Part shown: piece by piece, positions 8,792 through 18,560 of the stretch
How positions within the stretch are numbered: position 1 is the first letter of the stretch
How the letters are laid out: every line of letters starts with the position of its first letter
Origin: Burkholderia pyrrocinia
Lineage (GTDB): Bacteria; Pseudomonadota; Gammaproteobacteria; Burkholderiales; Burkholderiaceae
Assembly: GCF_001028665.1 (NCBI RefSeq)
Contig: NZ_CP011503.1
Span: 496,001-560,000 of the forward strand
Length of the DNA: 64,000 nucleotides
Direction: 5' to 3'
Program-made: the position numbers and the translations under genes
The notes under the pieces: generated by a model
Told to the model about the DNA's origin: nothing
The model's database searches: none
What the model saw: only the letters and a program-made list of their open reading frames with translations

Positions 8792-9253
8792 ATGCAATAC
8801 TGGCTGATGAAGTCCGAACCGGACGAAGCAAGCATCGACGATCTCGCCAACGCACCGCAGCGCTCGCTGCCGTGGACCGGTGTGCGCAACTATCAGGCGC
8901 GCAATTTCATGCGCGACACGATGAAGATCGGCGATGGCGTGCTGTTCTATCACTCGAGCTGCCCCGAGCCGGGCATCGCCGGCCTCGCCGAAGTGTCGTC
9001 GACGCCCTACCCCGATCCCACGCAGTTCGATCCGACAAGCCCCTATTACGACCCGAAGTCGACGCAGGAAGCGCCGCGCTGGCTGCTCGTCGACGTGCGC
9101 TATGTGAAAAAGGCGCCGCTCGTGCCGCTCGCCGCACTGCGCGAACACGACGAACTCGCCGACATGCGCGTGCTCGCACGCGGCAACCGGCTGTCGATCA
9201 CGCCCGTCACGCGCGCCGAATGGCGGTTCATCACCGAAAAGCTGATGAAGTAG
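8792..9253 (+). CDS. EVE domain protein (modified-nucleotide reader fold)
   Basis: A 153-aa single-domain protein with the EVE family opening MQYWLMKSEPDEASIDDL, then WTGVRNYQARNFMRD, GDGVLFYHSSCPEPGIAGLAEV and the C-terminal ITPVTRAEWRFI. EVE domains are PUA-like and are thought to bind modified bases in DNA or RNA; the cellular role here is unknown. It lies just downstream of 6S RNA and before an intrinsic terminator, so it may be a single-gene unit. Confidence 0.85.
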   Translation: MQYWLMKSEPDEASIDDLANAPQRSLPWTGVRNYQARNFMRDTMKIGDGVLFYHSSCPEPGIAGLAEVSSTPYPDPTQFDPTSPYYDPKSTQEAPRWLLVDVRYVKKAPLVPLAALREHDELADMRVLARGNRLSITPVTRAEWRFITEKLMK

Positions 9254-9347
9254 GTGCACGCAGCAGGCGCAGGCCAAAGGTCAAATCTCGTCAGCACACT
9301 CGGCCGCCGCGGAACTCGCGGGTCTTTCGCGCAGCCTAAGCAACCGC

Positions 9348-9376
9348 TGTCGGCCTGTCGGGCCGGCTGTTTTTTT
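9348..9376 (+). terminator. Intrinsic terminator after the EVE gene
   Basis: CGGCC-tgtcg-GGCCG stem with flanking pairs, followed by seven T residues (9370-9376). Confidence 0.7.
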
Positions 9377-9444
9377 CGTTGCGCGGTACGCCCGCGTCGT
9401 GCACGCGTGATCCGCGTGCGCGCCCTCGCACAAGGAGTCCAACA

Positions 9445-10185
9445 ATGACCAAGAAATCCGCACTCGCGCTGTCGCTCGCCCTCGCCGCCGCCGTTCCCGT
9501 CGCGCTGACGCTCGCGTCGCCCGCCGCGCACGCGCAGGCCGCGAACCCGCACTTTCCGGAACCGGCGGGCGTGCTGTCGCTTTCGTCGCAGGCCAGCGCC
9601 GACGTGCCGCAGGACATCATCCACATCACGCTGTTCTACGAACAGCAGGCCAAGGATCCGGGCAGCCTCACGTCCGCGCTGAACCAGCGCGCCGATGCCG
9701 CGCTGTCGCAGGCGAAGGGCGTATCGGGCGTCACCGCGCACACGGGCGCATTCTCCGTGTATCCGAGTACCGATCGCGACGGGAAGATCTCCGCATGGCG
9801 CGGCCGTACCGAGGTCGCGCTCGAATCGCGCGATTTCGCCGCGGCGTCGAAGCTCGCAGGCCAGTTGTCGAACCTGATGCAGGTCGCGAACGTCGAGTTC
9901 TCGCTGTCGCCTGAAGCGCAGCGCACGGCCGAGCAGAAGCTCACGACCGAAGCGATCAAGTCGTTCCGCGCCCGCGCGGACGAAGCCGCGAAGGCGTTCG
10001 GCTACGGCAGCTACACGATCCGCGATGTCAACGTCGGCAGCGGCCGCAACGTGCAGCCGTACCCGCGCATGATGGCGATGGCCGCGGCGCCGATGGACAG
10101 CGCGAAGATGAGCGCACCGATCGCGGTCGAAGGCGGCAAGGCTACCGTGTCGGTCACCGTCAATGGCTCGGTGCAGATGAAGTAA
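9445..10185 (+). CDS. Periplasmic SIMPL-domain (DUF541) protein
   Basis: A 246-aa exported protein with a clear signal peptide (MTKKSALALSLALAAAVP..., cleavage after AHA-QA). The SIMPL domain follows: LSLSSQASADVPQDIIHITL near residue 52, a central alpha/beta repeat, and a C-terminal VEGGKATVSVTVNGSVQMK strand typical of DUF541. Family members are linked to oxidative stress or outer-membrane quality but lack a defined biochemical role. The ATG at 9445 is supported by AAGGAG eight bases upstream; a 22-codon in-frame extension upstream is not plausible. Confidence 0.85.
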   Translation: MTKKSALALSLALAAAVPVALTLASPAAHAQAANPHFPEPAGVLSLSSQASADVPQDIIHITLFYEQQAKDPGSLTSALNQRADAALSQAKGVSGVTAHTGAFSVYPSTDRDGKISAWRGRTEVALESRDFAAASKLAGQLSNLMQVANVEFSLSPEAQRTAEQKLTTEAIKSFRARADEAAKAFGYGSYTIRDVNVGSGRNVQPYPRMMAMAAAPMDSAKMSAPIAVEGGKATVSVTVNGSVQMK

Positions 10186-10212
10186 CGCGCCACGCGCGGC
10201 TGTCGGAAACGC

Positions 10213-10241
10213 AAAACGCCGGCCCGAGGGCCGGCGTTTTT
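10213..10241. terminator. Bidirectional intrinsic terminator between SIMPL gene and lgt
   Basis: Perfect stem CGCCGGCC-cgag-GGCCGGCG flanked by AAAA on the left and TTTTTATTT on the right. It can end transcription from both convergent genes. Confidence 0.88.
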
Positions 10242-10295
10242 ATTTGCGTGCGGGTTGCCGATGCACGCGCCAGTTGCGCGCGCATCGGTATTGCA

Positions 10296-11186
10296 TCACG
10301 CAGCCGCATGCGCCGCGCGACGGCGATACGCCCAGACCATCAGCGCGATGCCCGCGAGGATCATCGGCAGCGACAGCCACTGCCCCATCGACAGGCCGAG
10401 CGCAAGCAGGCCGAGGAAGTCGTCGGGCTCGCGTGCGAACTCGACCGTGAAGCGCGCGAGGCCGTAGCCGATCAGGAACAGCGCGGACACGGCGCCCATC
10501 GGCCGCGACTTGCGCGAGAAGAAGAACAGCGCGAAGAACAGCGCGATGCCTTCGAGCGCGATTTCATAGAGCTGCGAAGGATGGCGCGGCAGCATCTGGT
10601 ACTGCATGAACACGTCGGCGAGATGCCACTTCTCGACGAGCGCCGGATGTTTCGGCAGCCATGCCGCATCGTCGCGCATCGCGCCCGGGAACAGCATCGC
10701 CCACGGCGCCGTCGGGTCGGTCACGCGGCCCCACAGCTCGCCGTTGATGAAGTTGCCGAGCCGCCCGGCCGCGAGCCCCGTCGGCACCATCGGCGCGACG
10801 AAATCGGTGACCTGCAGCCAGTGGCGCTTGCGCTGCCACGCGAACAGCATCATCGCGAGCGTCACGCCGAGGAAGCCGCCGTGAAACGACATGCCACCTT
10901 CCCACACCTTGAACACGTCGAGCGGATGCGAGAAGTAGAAATCGGCCTTGTAGAACAGCACATAGCCGAGCCGGCCGCCGAGCACGGTGCCGAGCACACC
11001 GTAGAACATCATGTCGTCGATGTCCTTCGCGGTCCAGCCCTGCGCCTCGACGTGCGGCAGCTTCAGGCGGATCCGGCCGACGACGATCGCCGCGATGAAG
11101 CCGACGAGATACATGAGGCCGTACCAGCGCACGGCCAGCGGCCCGAGATGGATCGCAACGGGGTCGAAATTCGGGTGAATGATCAT
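10296..11186 (-). CDS. lgt: Prolipoprotein diacylglyceryl transferase
   Basis: A 296-aa inner-membrane enzyme that transfers diacylglyceryl from phosphatidylglycerol to the lipobox cysteine of prolipoproteins. The N-terminus [21 protein letters not shown], the [10 protein letters not shown] and [14 protein letters not shown] motifs and the late HPSQLYEI motif are all present, with about seven membrane segments. Its partner signal peptidase lspA is encoded at the other end of the window. Confidence 0.95.
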   Translation of the reverse strand: MIIHPNFDPVAIHLGPLAVRWYGLMYLVGFIAAIVVGRIRLKLPHVEAQGWTAKDIDDMMFYGVLGTVLGGRLGYVLFYKADFYFSHPLDVFKVWEGGMSFHGGFLGVTLAMMLFAWQRKRHWLQVTDFVAPMVPTGLAAGRLGNFINGELWGRVTDPTAPWAMLFPGAMRDDAAWLPKHPALVEKWHLADVFMQYQMLPRHPSQLYEIALEGIALFFALFFFSRKSRPMGAVSALFLIGYGLARFTVEFAREPDDFLGLLALGLSMGQWLSLPMILAGIALMVWAYRRRAAHAAA

Positions 11187-11275
11187 GGGTTAGCGAAGAA
11201 GTTTTCGAATGCGGTACGGCGATCGCGAACGCGCAGCACCGCGCATTGGACGGCACCGATGCACCATCGTTCACG

Positions 11276-12190
11276 TCACGCGGCGATGCCCTGCGCACGC
11301 ACGACGTCGATGAAGCCGGCGAGCACGGGACTCACGTCGCCCGTGCGCCACACGAGGCCTGTCTCGACGACCGGCGCGTGACCGGCGAGCGGCCGGTAGA
11401 CCACGCCGGTGCGCCGCAGGTTACGCAGCGATTGCGGCACCAGTGCGACGCCCATGCCGGCCGACACGAGGCTGACGATCGTCTGCATCTGGATCGCCTC
11501 CTGGCCGATGCGCGGAGTTTCCCCCGCCGCGCCGTAGCAGCCCGTAATGATGTCATAAAAGCCGGGCGCCAAACGACGCGGAAAGATCACGAGCGGCAAT
11601 GCGGCGACATCGGCGAGATGCACGGGTTCGTCTTCGGGCGCGTCGGACGCTGATGCCGGCATCGCAACCACCAGCGGCTCACGCACGACGGGCAGGTACG
11701 ACAGCCCGGCCGCGTGACGCGGCGGCACCGGCGGAATGACGAGCCCCGCGTCGATGCGGCCGGCGACGAGTTCGTCGATCTGCACGTCGCTCGTCGCCTC
11801 CGAGAGTTGCAGGCGCACCTGCGGATAGCGCGCGCCGAACGCGCGCAACAGCGACGGCAGCAGCCCGTAATCGGCCGTCGACACGAACGCGAGCGACAGC
11901 GAGCCGGCCTCGCCGCGCGCGAGCCGCCGCGCGAGCGGCGGCAGCGCATCGGCCGACGCCAGCAGCCGGCGCACGTCGGGCAACAGCGCCGCACCCACCG
12001 CCGTCAGCGCCACCGAGCGCTTGGTACGCACGAACAGCGCGACGCCGAGCGCATCCTCGAGCGCCCGGATCGCCTGCGACAGCGGCGGCTGCGTCATCGC
12101 CAGACGCTCGGCCGCGCGGCCGAAATGGCGCTCGTCGGCAACGGTCATGAAATAGCGCCACTGGCGCAGGTCGGGCGTCGGATCGGCCAT
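11276..12190 (-). CDS. LysR-family transcriptional regulator divergent from ilvD
   Basis: A 304-aa LysR regulator. The winged helix-turn-helix spans about residues 8-67 (FGRAAERLAMTQPPLSQAIRALED), followed by the effector-binding domain with LSLAFVSTADYGLLPSLLRAF. It is transcribed divergently from ilvD across 135 bp, the arrangement in which LysR proteins usually control the neighbour, so control of ilvD is likely. The ligand is not visible from sequence. Confidence 0.88.
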   Translation of the reverse strand: MADPTPDLRQWRYFMTVADERHFGRAAERLAMTQPPLSQAIRALEDALGVALFVRTKRSVALTAVGAALLPDVRRLLASADALPPLARRLARGEAGSLSLAFVSTADYGLLPSLLRAFGARYPQVRLQLSEATSDVQIDELVAGRIDAGLVIPPVPPRHAAGLSYLPVVREPLVVAMPASASDAPEDEPVHLADVAALPLVIFPRRLAPGFYDIITGCYGAAGETPRIGQEAIQMQTIVSLVSAGMGVALVPQSLRNLRRTGVVYRPLAGHAPVVETGLVWRTGDVSPVLAGFIDVVRAQGIAA

Positions 12191-12325
12191 GCGTCACTCA
12201 TTCGCAAAAAGACTTAATAAGCGACAAATAATATATTGGACATCCCAATCCGGAAACTCCATTCTTGTTTCATCCGAACCGGCACGCCGCTCACGGGCGT
12301 CGCCCAGACAACGATGGAGTCCCCC
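12191..12325. promoter_or_regulatory. Divergent control region between LysR gene and ilvD
   Basis: An AT-rich island (CTTAATAAGCGACAAATAAT, continuing TATATTGG) at about 12210-12240 stands out in otherwise GC-rich DNA between divergent genes, where a LysR operator and both promoters would be expected. No single T-N11-A box can be chosen with confidence. GGAG at 12316-12319 is the ilvD ribosome-binding site. Confidence 0.45.
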
Positions 12326-13999
12326 ATGTCGTACAACCGTCGCTCGAAGCACATCACGCAAGGCGTGGCCCGTTCGCCGAATCGCTCGATGTATTACGCA
12401 CTCGGCTACCAGAAGGACGATTTCGACAAGCCGATGGTCGGCATCGCGAACGGCCATTCGACGATCACGCCGTGCAATTCCGGCCTGCAGCGCCTGTCGG
12501 ACGCGGCCGTCGAGGCCGTTAAGGCATCCGGCGCGAACCCGCAGATCTTCGGCACGCCGACGATTTCGGACGGCATGTCGATGGGCACCGAAGGCATGAA
12601 GTACTCGCTCGTGTCGCGCGAGGTGATCGCCGACTGCATCGAGACCTGTGTGCAGGGGCAATGGATGGATGGCGTGGTCGTCGTCGGCGGCTGCGACAAG
12701 AACATGCCGGGCGGCATGATCGCGCTCGCGCGCCTGAACGTGCCGGGCATCTACGTGTACGGCGGCACGATCCGCCCGGGCCACTGGAAGGGCCGCGACC
12801 TGACGATCGTGTCGTCGTTCGAGGCCGTCGGCGAATTCACCGCGGGCCGGATGTCGCAGGAGGATTTCGAAGGCGTCGAGCAGAACGCGTGCCCGACGTC
12901 GGGTTCGTGCGGCGGCATGTACACCGCGAACACGATGAGTTCGTCGTTCGAGGCGCTCGGGATGTCGCTGCTGTACTCGTCGACGATGGCGAACCCCGAC
13001 CAGGAGAAGGTCGATTCGGCCGCCGAATCGGCGCGCGTGCTCGTCGAGGCCGTGAAGCGCGACCTGAAGCCGCGCGACATCATCACGAAGGCGTCGATCG
13101 AAAACGCGGTGTCGGTGATCATGGCGACCGGCGGCTCGACCAATGCGGTGCTGCACTATCTCGCGATCGCGCATGCGGCCGAGGTCGACTGGACGATCGA
13201 CGACTTCGAGCGCATCCGCAAGCGCGTGCCCGTGATCTGCGACCTGAAGCCGTCGGGCCGGTACGTCGCGACCGACCTGCACCGGGCCGGCGGGATTCCG
13301 CAGGTGCTGAAGATCCTGCTCGATGCGGGGCTGCTGCACGGCGACTGCATGACGATCACCGGCCGCACGATCGCCGACGAACTGAAGGACGTGCCGAGCG
13401 TGCCGCGCGCGGACCAGGACGTGATCTTCCCGATCGACCGCGCGCTGTACAAGGAAGGCCATCTTGCGATCCTGAAAGGCAATCTCGCGGAAGACGGCGC
13501 GGTCGCAAAGATCTCCGGCCTGAAGAACCCGGTGATCACGGGCCCGGCACGCGTGTTCGACGACGAGCAGAGCGCAATGGATGCGATCCTCGGCGACCGG
13601 ATCCTCGCAGGCGACATCCTCGTGCTGCGCTACCTCGGCCCGCAGGGCGGGCCCGGCATGCCGGAAATGCTCGCGCCGACGTCCGCGATCATCGGCAAGG
13701 GGCTCGGCGAATCGGTCGGCTTCATCACGGACGGGCGCTTCTCGGGTGGCACGTGGGGCATGGTGGTCGGCCACGTGGCGCCCGAGGCGTTCGTCGGCGG
13801 CACGATCGCGCTCGTGCAGGAAGGCGACTCGATCACGATCGACGCGCACCAGCTGCTGCTGCAGCTGAACGTCGACGATGCCGAACTCGCGCGCCGTCGC
13901 GCGGCGTGGAAACAGCCGGCGCCACGCTATACGCGCGGCGTGCTCGCGAAATTCGCGGCCCTCGCTCGGCCGGCGAACAAGGGCGCCGTCACGGGTTGA
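12326..13999 (+). CDS. ilvD: Dihydroxy-acid dehydratase
   Basis: A 557-aa Fe-S dehydratase that converts dihydroxy acids to the keto acid precursors of valine and isoleucine. Candidate cluster cysteines are C50 (TPCNSGLQ), C123 ([10 protein letters not shown]) and C195 ([16 protein letters not shown]); [14 protein letters not shown] and the C-terminal [19 protein letters not shown] are also conserved. The ATG at 12326 (MSYNRRSK) is chosen because GGAG lies six bases before it and the protein then has the usual N-terminus; an ATG 12 bp upstream would overlap that site. Confidence 0.96.
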   Translation: MSYNRRSKHITQGVARSPNRSMYYALGYQKDDFDKPMVGIANGHSTITPCNSGLQRLSDAAVEAVKASGANPQIFGTPTISDGMSMGTEGMKYSLVSREVIADCIETCVQGQWMDGVVVVGGCDKNMPGGMIALARLNVPGIYVYGGTIRPGHWKGRDLTIVSSFEAVGEFTAGRMSQEDFEGVEQNACPTSGSCGGMYTANTMSSSFEALGMSLLYSSTMANPDQEKVDSAAESARVLVEAVKRDLKPRDIITKASIENAVSVIMATGGSTNAVLHYLAIAHAAEVDWTIDDFERIRKRVPVICDLKPSGRYVATDLHRAGGIPQVLKILLDAGLLHGDCMTITGRTIADELKDVPSVPRADQDVIFPIDRALYKEGHLAILKGNLAEDGAVAKISGLKNPVITGPARVFDDEQSAMDAILGDRILAGDILVLRYLGPQGGPGMPEMLAPTSAIIGKGLGESVGFITDGRFSGGTWGMVVGHVAPEAFVGGTIALVQEGDSITIDAHQLLLQLNVDDAELARRRAAWKQPAPRYTRGVLAKFAALARPANKGAVTG

Positions 14000-14136
14000 C
14001 GCGGGCGGACGCGATACCGCCGCAACATGCGACCCCAATAGAAATGGCCGCCGGGGAAACGCGCAAAACGTGCGTTCCCTTTGCTTTTATAATGCGCGGA
14101 CCATGAGGCCGGCCGTCCCCGCCGGCGGAGAACCGC

Positions 14137-14463
14137 ATGAAACAGACGATATTGCGCGCCCTGCTCGTGACGCTGCTGATCGGCAGCGCAGCGCCGGCGC
14201 GCGCGGAACAGGCCGACGGGCTTGCGCTCGCGCAGCGCAAGAACTGCATGGCCTGCCACGCGATCGGCAAGCCGCTGATGGGCCCGTCGTTCCGCGACAT
14301 CGCCGGCAAGTATGCGGCGCGCGGCGACGCCGTCGATTACCTTGCCCAATCGATCGTGAAAGGCAGCGTCGGCGTGTGGGGCAGCGTGCCGATGCCCGCC
14401 AATACGCAACTGACGAGCGGCGAAGCCCATGCGCTCGCGCAATGGGTGCTGTCGCTGCGTTGA
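14137..14463 (+). CDS. Class I c-type cytochrome, cytochrome c-552-like
   Basis: A 108-aa periplasmic monoheme cytochrome. The signal peptide runs to about ARA-EQ (residues 1-23). The haem site is CMACH near residue 37, with GPSFRDIAGKY after it; the likely axial Met lies in VPMPANTQLTSGEAHALAQWVLSL, the usual C-terminal pattern of small c8/c552 electron carriers. No redox partner is adjacent, so its electron-transfer partner is unknown. Confidence 0.9.
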   Translation: MKQTILRALLVTLLIGSAAPARAEQADGLALAQRKNCMACHAIGKPLMGPSFRDIAGKYAARGDAVDYLAQSIVKGSVGVWGSVPMPANTQLTSGEAHALAQWVLSLR

Positions 14464-14608
14464 ACCGGATGCCCCGGACGGGGCACAACCGTTATGCCGG
14501 GCGCCGCCGACAGGCGGGCTTGCACCGGCTGACCGGCCCCTCGCCGGCAGCTTTGCCGGCACTTACTGGAACCGCACCCTCTTTTCTGTCGCCGAAACGG
14601 CCGGGTGT

Positions 14609-15352
14609 TCAGCCCGAATGACCGGCGCGGCGCCGCGCGATCTCTTCGTCTACCGCGTCGCGGACCCAGTCCATGACCTCGGTTTCCAGCGTCAGCGCCA
14701 CCTCGCGCGTGACCTGGCCGACCAGCCAGGCCGAATGCTCATGCAGCGCATTGCGGCAGCGGGCCTCGATGGCCTCGCGCCCTGCTCCAGTCAGATAGCT
14801 CGTCAGCCGATTGCGCAGGCGCTCGGCGATATGCTGCGCATCTTCCGGCGTCAGACCGACGGCTGCCTGCACATCCGGCTGCGGCACCGCAGCCGGTACG
14901 ACCGCCTCCGGCATGACTGTTTCTGACGCGTGCCCGACCGCATCACGCGCCACCGCGGCGAACGCATGCGACACATCGTCGTCGCCCAGCGATGACTGGA
15001 GCGGCGCATTCATTGCCGCTGCGTCCTCGGCGACCACGTGCTCCGCGGTGCCCGGTTCGGCCGGCGCATCGGTCTCGCCCATCGCCGCCGCAGCAGCCGT
15101 CGCCACGTCGCCCGGCAGCTCGACCGTTGGCACGTGCAGCGTCGGCACGGGTTCGATCACGACGAATTCGGGGTCGGCCTCGGTTTTCGTGGAATCGGTT
15201 GACGCGATCACGTCGGTCAGCACCGGAATCGCCGCGCCGGCGTGCGGCTGGGGCTGCGGCGCGTCGGGCGCGGGCGCGCGCGCCGGCACCGGCTTGCCCG
15301 GCACCAGCACGTCGGTCAGCGTCGGGATCGTGGATGAATCGTCTTGCGTCAC
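14609..15352 (-). CDS. DUF2486 family protein of unknown function
   Basis: A 247-aa protein of a family I know mainly from Burkholderia and relatives, next to holC. The N-terminal 150 residues are low-complexity, Pro/Ala/Glu rich and probably disordered. They contain a repeated short motif, IPTLTDV near residue 9 and IPVLTDV near residue 42. The C-terminal 90 residues are helical and compact (LTPEDAQHIAERLRNRLTSY... VMDWVRDAVDEEIARRR). No signal peptide or membrane segment. It ends an apparent pepA-holC-DUF2486 operon. No function is assigned. Confidence 0.75.
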   Translation of the reverse strand: MTQDDSSTIPTLTDVLVPGKPVPARAPAPDAPQPQPHAGAAIPVLTDVIASTDSTKTEADPEFVVIEPVPTLHVPTVELPGDVATAAAAAMGETDAPAEPGTAEHVVAEDAAAMNAPLQSSLGDDDVSHAFAAVARDAVGHASETVMPEAVVPAAVPQPDVQAAVGLTPEDAQHIAERLRNRLTSYLTGAGREAIEARCRNALHEHSAWLVGQVTREVALTLETEVMDWVRDAVDEEIARRRAGHSG

Positions 15353-15377
15353 GAGAACACTCCGTCGACGGTTGCGG

Positions 15378-15794
15378 CTAGCTGCCCTGCTTGTAGTTGT
15401 TCAGCGCGTATCCGCGATCGCGGTAGAAGCGGTAGCGATCGCGGCCCGCGGCCAGCTCGTCCGGCGCATTGCCGACCACTTCGAGCAGGCGCTCGAAGCG
15501 GGCGAACTGCGCGGGCACGGTTGCGCCGAGGTTCAGCAGCACGTGATGATGCGGCGCCTGGTCGAGATCGGCGGCCAGCACGATCGGCGTGCCGGCTGCG
15601 TGCTCGCTGTCGACGCCGCAATGCGGAATGAAATCGAGCGGCGAGAACGTCCAGAGCCGCTCGTCGAGCGCGCGCAGGCGCGCGGGCTCGGCGAGCACGA
15701 CGACCGGCTGCCCGGCCTGGTAGGCCTTGCGCAGCAGCCGGCATGCGTACGCGAGCGAATCGCCGACGTTCGAATGGAAGTCGATTCGCGTCAT
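15378..15794 (-). CDS. holC: DNA polymerase III chi subunit
   Basis: A 138-aa protein with the HolC pattern: MTRIDFHSNV at the start, ACRLLRKAYQAGQPVVVLAE, the LWTFSPLDFIPH block and a C-terminal YRDRGYALNNY. Chi links the clamp loader to single-strand binding protein. It lies 34 bp after pepA in the same orientation, an old and widespread pepA-holC arrangement. Confidence 0.92.
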   Translation of the reverse strand: MTRIDFHSNVGDSLAYACRLLRKAYQAGQPVVVLAEPARLRALDERLWTFSPLDFIPHCGVDSEHAAGTPIVLAADLDQAPHHHVLLNLGATVPAQFARFERLLEVVGNAPDELAAGRDRYRFYRDRGYALNNYKQGS

Positions 15795-15828
15795 TGCCCG
15801 CTCACCCGCATCGTCGTCAGCACCGCCA

Positions 15829-17340
15829 TCACTGGCCGGCGCGGTCGATCAGGAACTGCGCGAGCAACGGCACCGGACGGCCCGTCGCGCCCTTCGCGGC
15901 GCCGCCCTTCCATGCGGTGCCCGCGATGTCGAGGTGGGCCCACGGATAGCTGTCGGTGAAGCGCGACAGGAAGCACGCGGCCGTCACGGCGCCGGCCGGG
16001 CGCCCGCCGATGTTCGCGATGTCCGCGAAGTTCGACTTCAGCTGGTCCTGGTACTCGTCGTCGAGCGGCATGCGCCACGCCGGGTCGTTCGCCTCGCGCG
16101 ACGCGTCGAGCAGTTCGCCCGCGAGTGCGTCGTCCTTCGAGAACAGGCCGCTGTTGTGACCGCCGAGCGCGATCACGCACGCGCCCGTCAGCGTCGCGAC
16201 GTCGATCACCGCGGCCGGCTTGAAGCGCTCCGCATAGGTGAGCGCATCGCACAGGATCAGGCGGCCTTCGGCGTCGGTGTTCAGCACCTCGATCGTCAGG
16301 CCCTTCATGCTGGTAACGATGTCGCCCGGCTTCGTCGCGTTGCCGCCCGGCATGTTCTCGCAGGTCGGCACGATCGCGACGACGTTGATCTTCAGGCCCA
16401 TCTCGGCGACCGCGCGGATCGTGCCGAGCACGGAGCCGGCGCCGCACATGTCGTACTTCATCTCGTCCATGCCCTCGCCCGGCTTCAGCGAGATGCCGCC
16501 CGTGTCGAACGTGATGCCCTTGCCGACCAGCACGACCGGCGCAGCCTTCGCGGCGGCGCCCTGGTAGTGCAGCACGATGAACTGCGGCGGCTCGACCGAC
16601 GCGCGCGCGACCGACAGGAACGAGCCCATCTTCAGCGCCTGGATCTGCTTGAGCCCGAGCACCTCGGCCTTCAGGCCCCAATCCTTCGCGATCTTCTTCG
16701 CGGTGTTGCCCAGATAGGTCGGCGTGCAGACGTTGCCGGGCAGGTTGCCGAGGTCGCGGGTGAGATCCATCCCGTTCGCGAGCGCGACGGCCTGCTTGAC
16801 CGCGACCTTCGCGGCCTTTTCATCCGACGGATCGACGCTGAACACGACGCGCTTGAGCGTGTGCGACGCCGGTTCCGGCTTGCTCTTCATCTGCGTGAAG
16901 CGGTAGGTCTCGTTGCGCAGCGCGAGGATTGCCGCGCGCACGCCCCAGTCGGAGCTGCGCTCGTCGACCGGCAGTTGCGCGAGCGTGAACGTGACCTGGA
17001 CGACCTTGGTCGCCAGCAGCGCGCGCCAGGCGGCCGTGACCGCGTCGTTATAGGCTTTCTGATTGAAAGCATCCTGCTTGCCGAGGCCGACGAGCAGCAC
17101 GCGCGACGCGCCGATGCCCGATACTTCGTGCAGGAACAGCGTCTTGCCGCGCTTGCCGTCCATGTCGCCGGCCTTCACCACGCGCGAAATCAGTCCCTTG
17201 GTGGCCGTGTCGATGTCGAGCGCCGCGCCCGAAAGCGTCTGCGCCTCGAAGATGCCGAGCACGATGCAGTCGGACTTCCCGGTCAGGAACCCCTTGGCCT
17301 CGCCTTTGCTCCAATCACAGCCTTTTATGCTAAAGTCCAT
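15829..17340 (-). CDS. pepA: Cytosol leucyl aminopeptidase (M17)
   Basis: A 503-aa M17 metallo-aminopeptidase. The catalytic domain shows [33 protein letters not shown] and the metal-binding [14 protein letters not shown], with [12 protein letters not shown] further on. In some bacteria PepA also binds DNA (XerC/D site resolution, carAB control). It is divergent from lptF with about 120 bp between the starts and heads the pepA-holC-DUF2486 run. Confidence 0.95.
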   Translation of the reverse strand: MDFSIKGCDWSKGEAKGFLTGKSDCIVLGIFEAQTLSGAALDIDTATKGLISRVVKAGDMDGKRGKTLFLHEVSGIGASRVLLVGLGKQDAFNQKAYNDAVTAAWRALLATKVVQVTFTLAQLPVDERSSDWGVRAAILALRNETYRFTQMKSKPEPASHTLKRVVFSVDPSDEKAAKVAVKQAVALANGMDLTRDLGNLPGNVCTPTYLGNTAKKIAKDWGLKAEVLGLKQIQALKMGSFLSVARASVEPPQFIVLHYQGAAAKAAPVVLVGKGITFDTGGISLKPGEGMDEMKYDMCGAGSVLGTIRAVAEMGLKINVVAIVPTCENMPGGNATKPGDIVTSMKGLTIEVLNTDAEGRLILCDALTYAERFKPAAVIDVATLTGACVIALGGHNSGLFSKDDALAGELLDASREANDPAWRMPLDDEYQDQLKSNFADIANIGGRPAGAVTAACFLSRFTDSYPWAHLDIAGTAWKGGAAKGATGRPVPLLAQFLIDRAGQ

Positions 17341-17373
17341 CGCGCTTGTCCTCGGATAAAATCTGGGCTAAGG

Positions 17374-17466
17374 ATGAAAGCCGCAATTATCCGCTATTTT
17401 TCCCGTGGCGGCGCGAGCGCTCCACCACGCGTGCGCAGCCTCCCGCCCTCTTCTCATCAAGAATGA
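17374..17466 (+). CDS. Possible 30-codon upstream ORF coupled to lptF
   Basis: ATG at 17374, 30 sense codons beginning MKAAIIRYFSRGGASAPP, TGA at 17464-17466. The TGA overlaps the lptF ATG (17463) as ATGA. lptF has no convincing ribosome-binding site of its own, so translation through this frame could deliver ribosomes to it. AAGG abuts the uORF start, and a -10-like TAAAAT sits at 17357-17362, so the mRNA may begin only a few bases before the ATG. The ORF is short and could be chance; conservation is untested. Confidence 0.35.
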   Translation: MKAAIIRYFSRGGASAPPRVRSLPPSSHQE

Positions 17467-18557
17467 TCTTCGAACGCTCCCTCCAGCGCGAGCTTGCGTA
17501 TACGGCTGGCGCCGTGTTCATGGTGCTGCTCACGATCATGCTCACGACGATGATGATCCGCATCGTCGGCTACGCCGCGTCCGGTGAAATCGATCCGCGG
17601 GACGTGCTCGTGCTGATCGGCCTGACCGTGATCGGCTACCTCGCCGTGATGCTCGTCGTCACGCTGTTCGTGTCGATCCTGTTCGTGCTGACCCGGTGGT
17701 ACCGGGACTCCGAAATGGTGGTGTGGCTCGCGTCAGGCGTGAGCCTCACGCGCCTCATCAAGCCGATCGGCATGTTCGCCGCGCCGATCATCCTGCTGAT
17801 CGCGTTCTTCGCGTTCGTCGGCTGGCCGTGGTCGAACCAGCAGAGCAAGCTGATCAAGGCACGCTTCCAGCAGCGCGACGAGATCTCGCTGCTCGCGCCG
17901 GGCCAGTTCCGCGAGTCGGCCGCGAACCATCGCGTGTTCTTCATCGAGAAGATGACGCCCGATCAGAGCAAGGTGCAGAACGTGTTCGTGACGTCGACCG
18001 AGAACGGCAAGGTCAACGTCGTCGTGTCGCAGACGGGTCATACTGAAACCACGAAGGACGGCGACCGTTTCGTCGTCCTGGAAGACGGCCGCCGTTACGA
18101 CGGCACGCCGGGCCAGCCGAACTTCAAGATCATGGAGTTCGAGCGCTACGGCGTGAAGATCACGAGCAAGCCGGTCGTGAACGTGCAGACCACCAACAGC
18201 ACGCCGACACCCGAGCTGCTGAGCAACCCGACGCGCGACAACCTCGCGGAATTCGCGTGGCGCGCGGGGCTGCCGCTGATCGCGCTCAACCTGATGGTGC
18301 TCGGCATCCCGCTCGCGTACCAGAACCCGCGCCGCAGCCGCACGATCAACCTCGTGATGGCCGTGCTGATCTACCTCACGTACTCGAACCTGCTGAACGT
18401 CGTGCAGGCGCAGATCGAGCAGGGCAAGATGTCGTTCGGCGTCGGCCTCGTCGGCCTGCACGCGCTCGTCGCGGCGATCGTCGCCGTCATCTTCTGGTTG
18501 CGCGTGCGCAATCGTCCGCTGTTTACACGCGCGCTGTTCGGCCGCTCGGGAGCATGA
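17463..18557 (+). CDS. lptF: LPS export ABC transporter permease LptF
   Basis: A 364-aa YjgP/YjgQ-family inner-membrane protein. It forms the LptB2FG complex that extracts lipopolysaccharide from the inner membrane and passes it to LptC. The N-terminus MIFERSLQRELAYTAGAVFM and three early membrane segments are followed by a periplasmic beta-jellyroll (about residues 125-265) and three C-terminal membrane segments. lptG follows after 3 bp. An upstream 30-codon frame overlaps its start. Confidence 0.93.
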   Translation: MIFERSLQRELAYTAGAVFMVLLTIMLTTMMIRIVGYAASGEIDPRDVLVLIGLTVIGYLAVMLVVTLFVSILFVLTRWYRDSEMVVWLASGVSLTRLIKPIGMFAAPIILLIAFFAFVGWPWSNQQSKLIKARFQQRDEISLLAPGQFRESAANHRVFFIEKMTPDQSKVQNVFVTSTENGKVNVVVSQTGHTETTKDGDRFVVLEDGRRYDGTPGQPNFKIMEFERYGVKITSKPVVNVQTTNSTPTPELLSNPTRDNLAEFAWRAGLPLIALNLMVLGIPLAYQNPRRSRTINLVMAVLIYLTYSNLLNVVQAQIEQGKMSFGVGLVGLHALVAAIVAVIFWLRVRNRPLFTRALFGRSGA

Positions 18558-18560
18558 TCG

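Noticed and set aside
14470..14550. Hairpins TGCCCC-ggac-GGGGCA and GCCGGC-agcttt-GCCGGC as a terminator between the cytochrome gene and DUF2486
   Set aside because: Neither is followed by a T-run on either strand; kept only as unassigned stem-loops.
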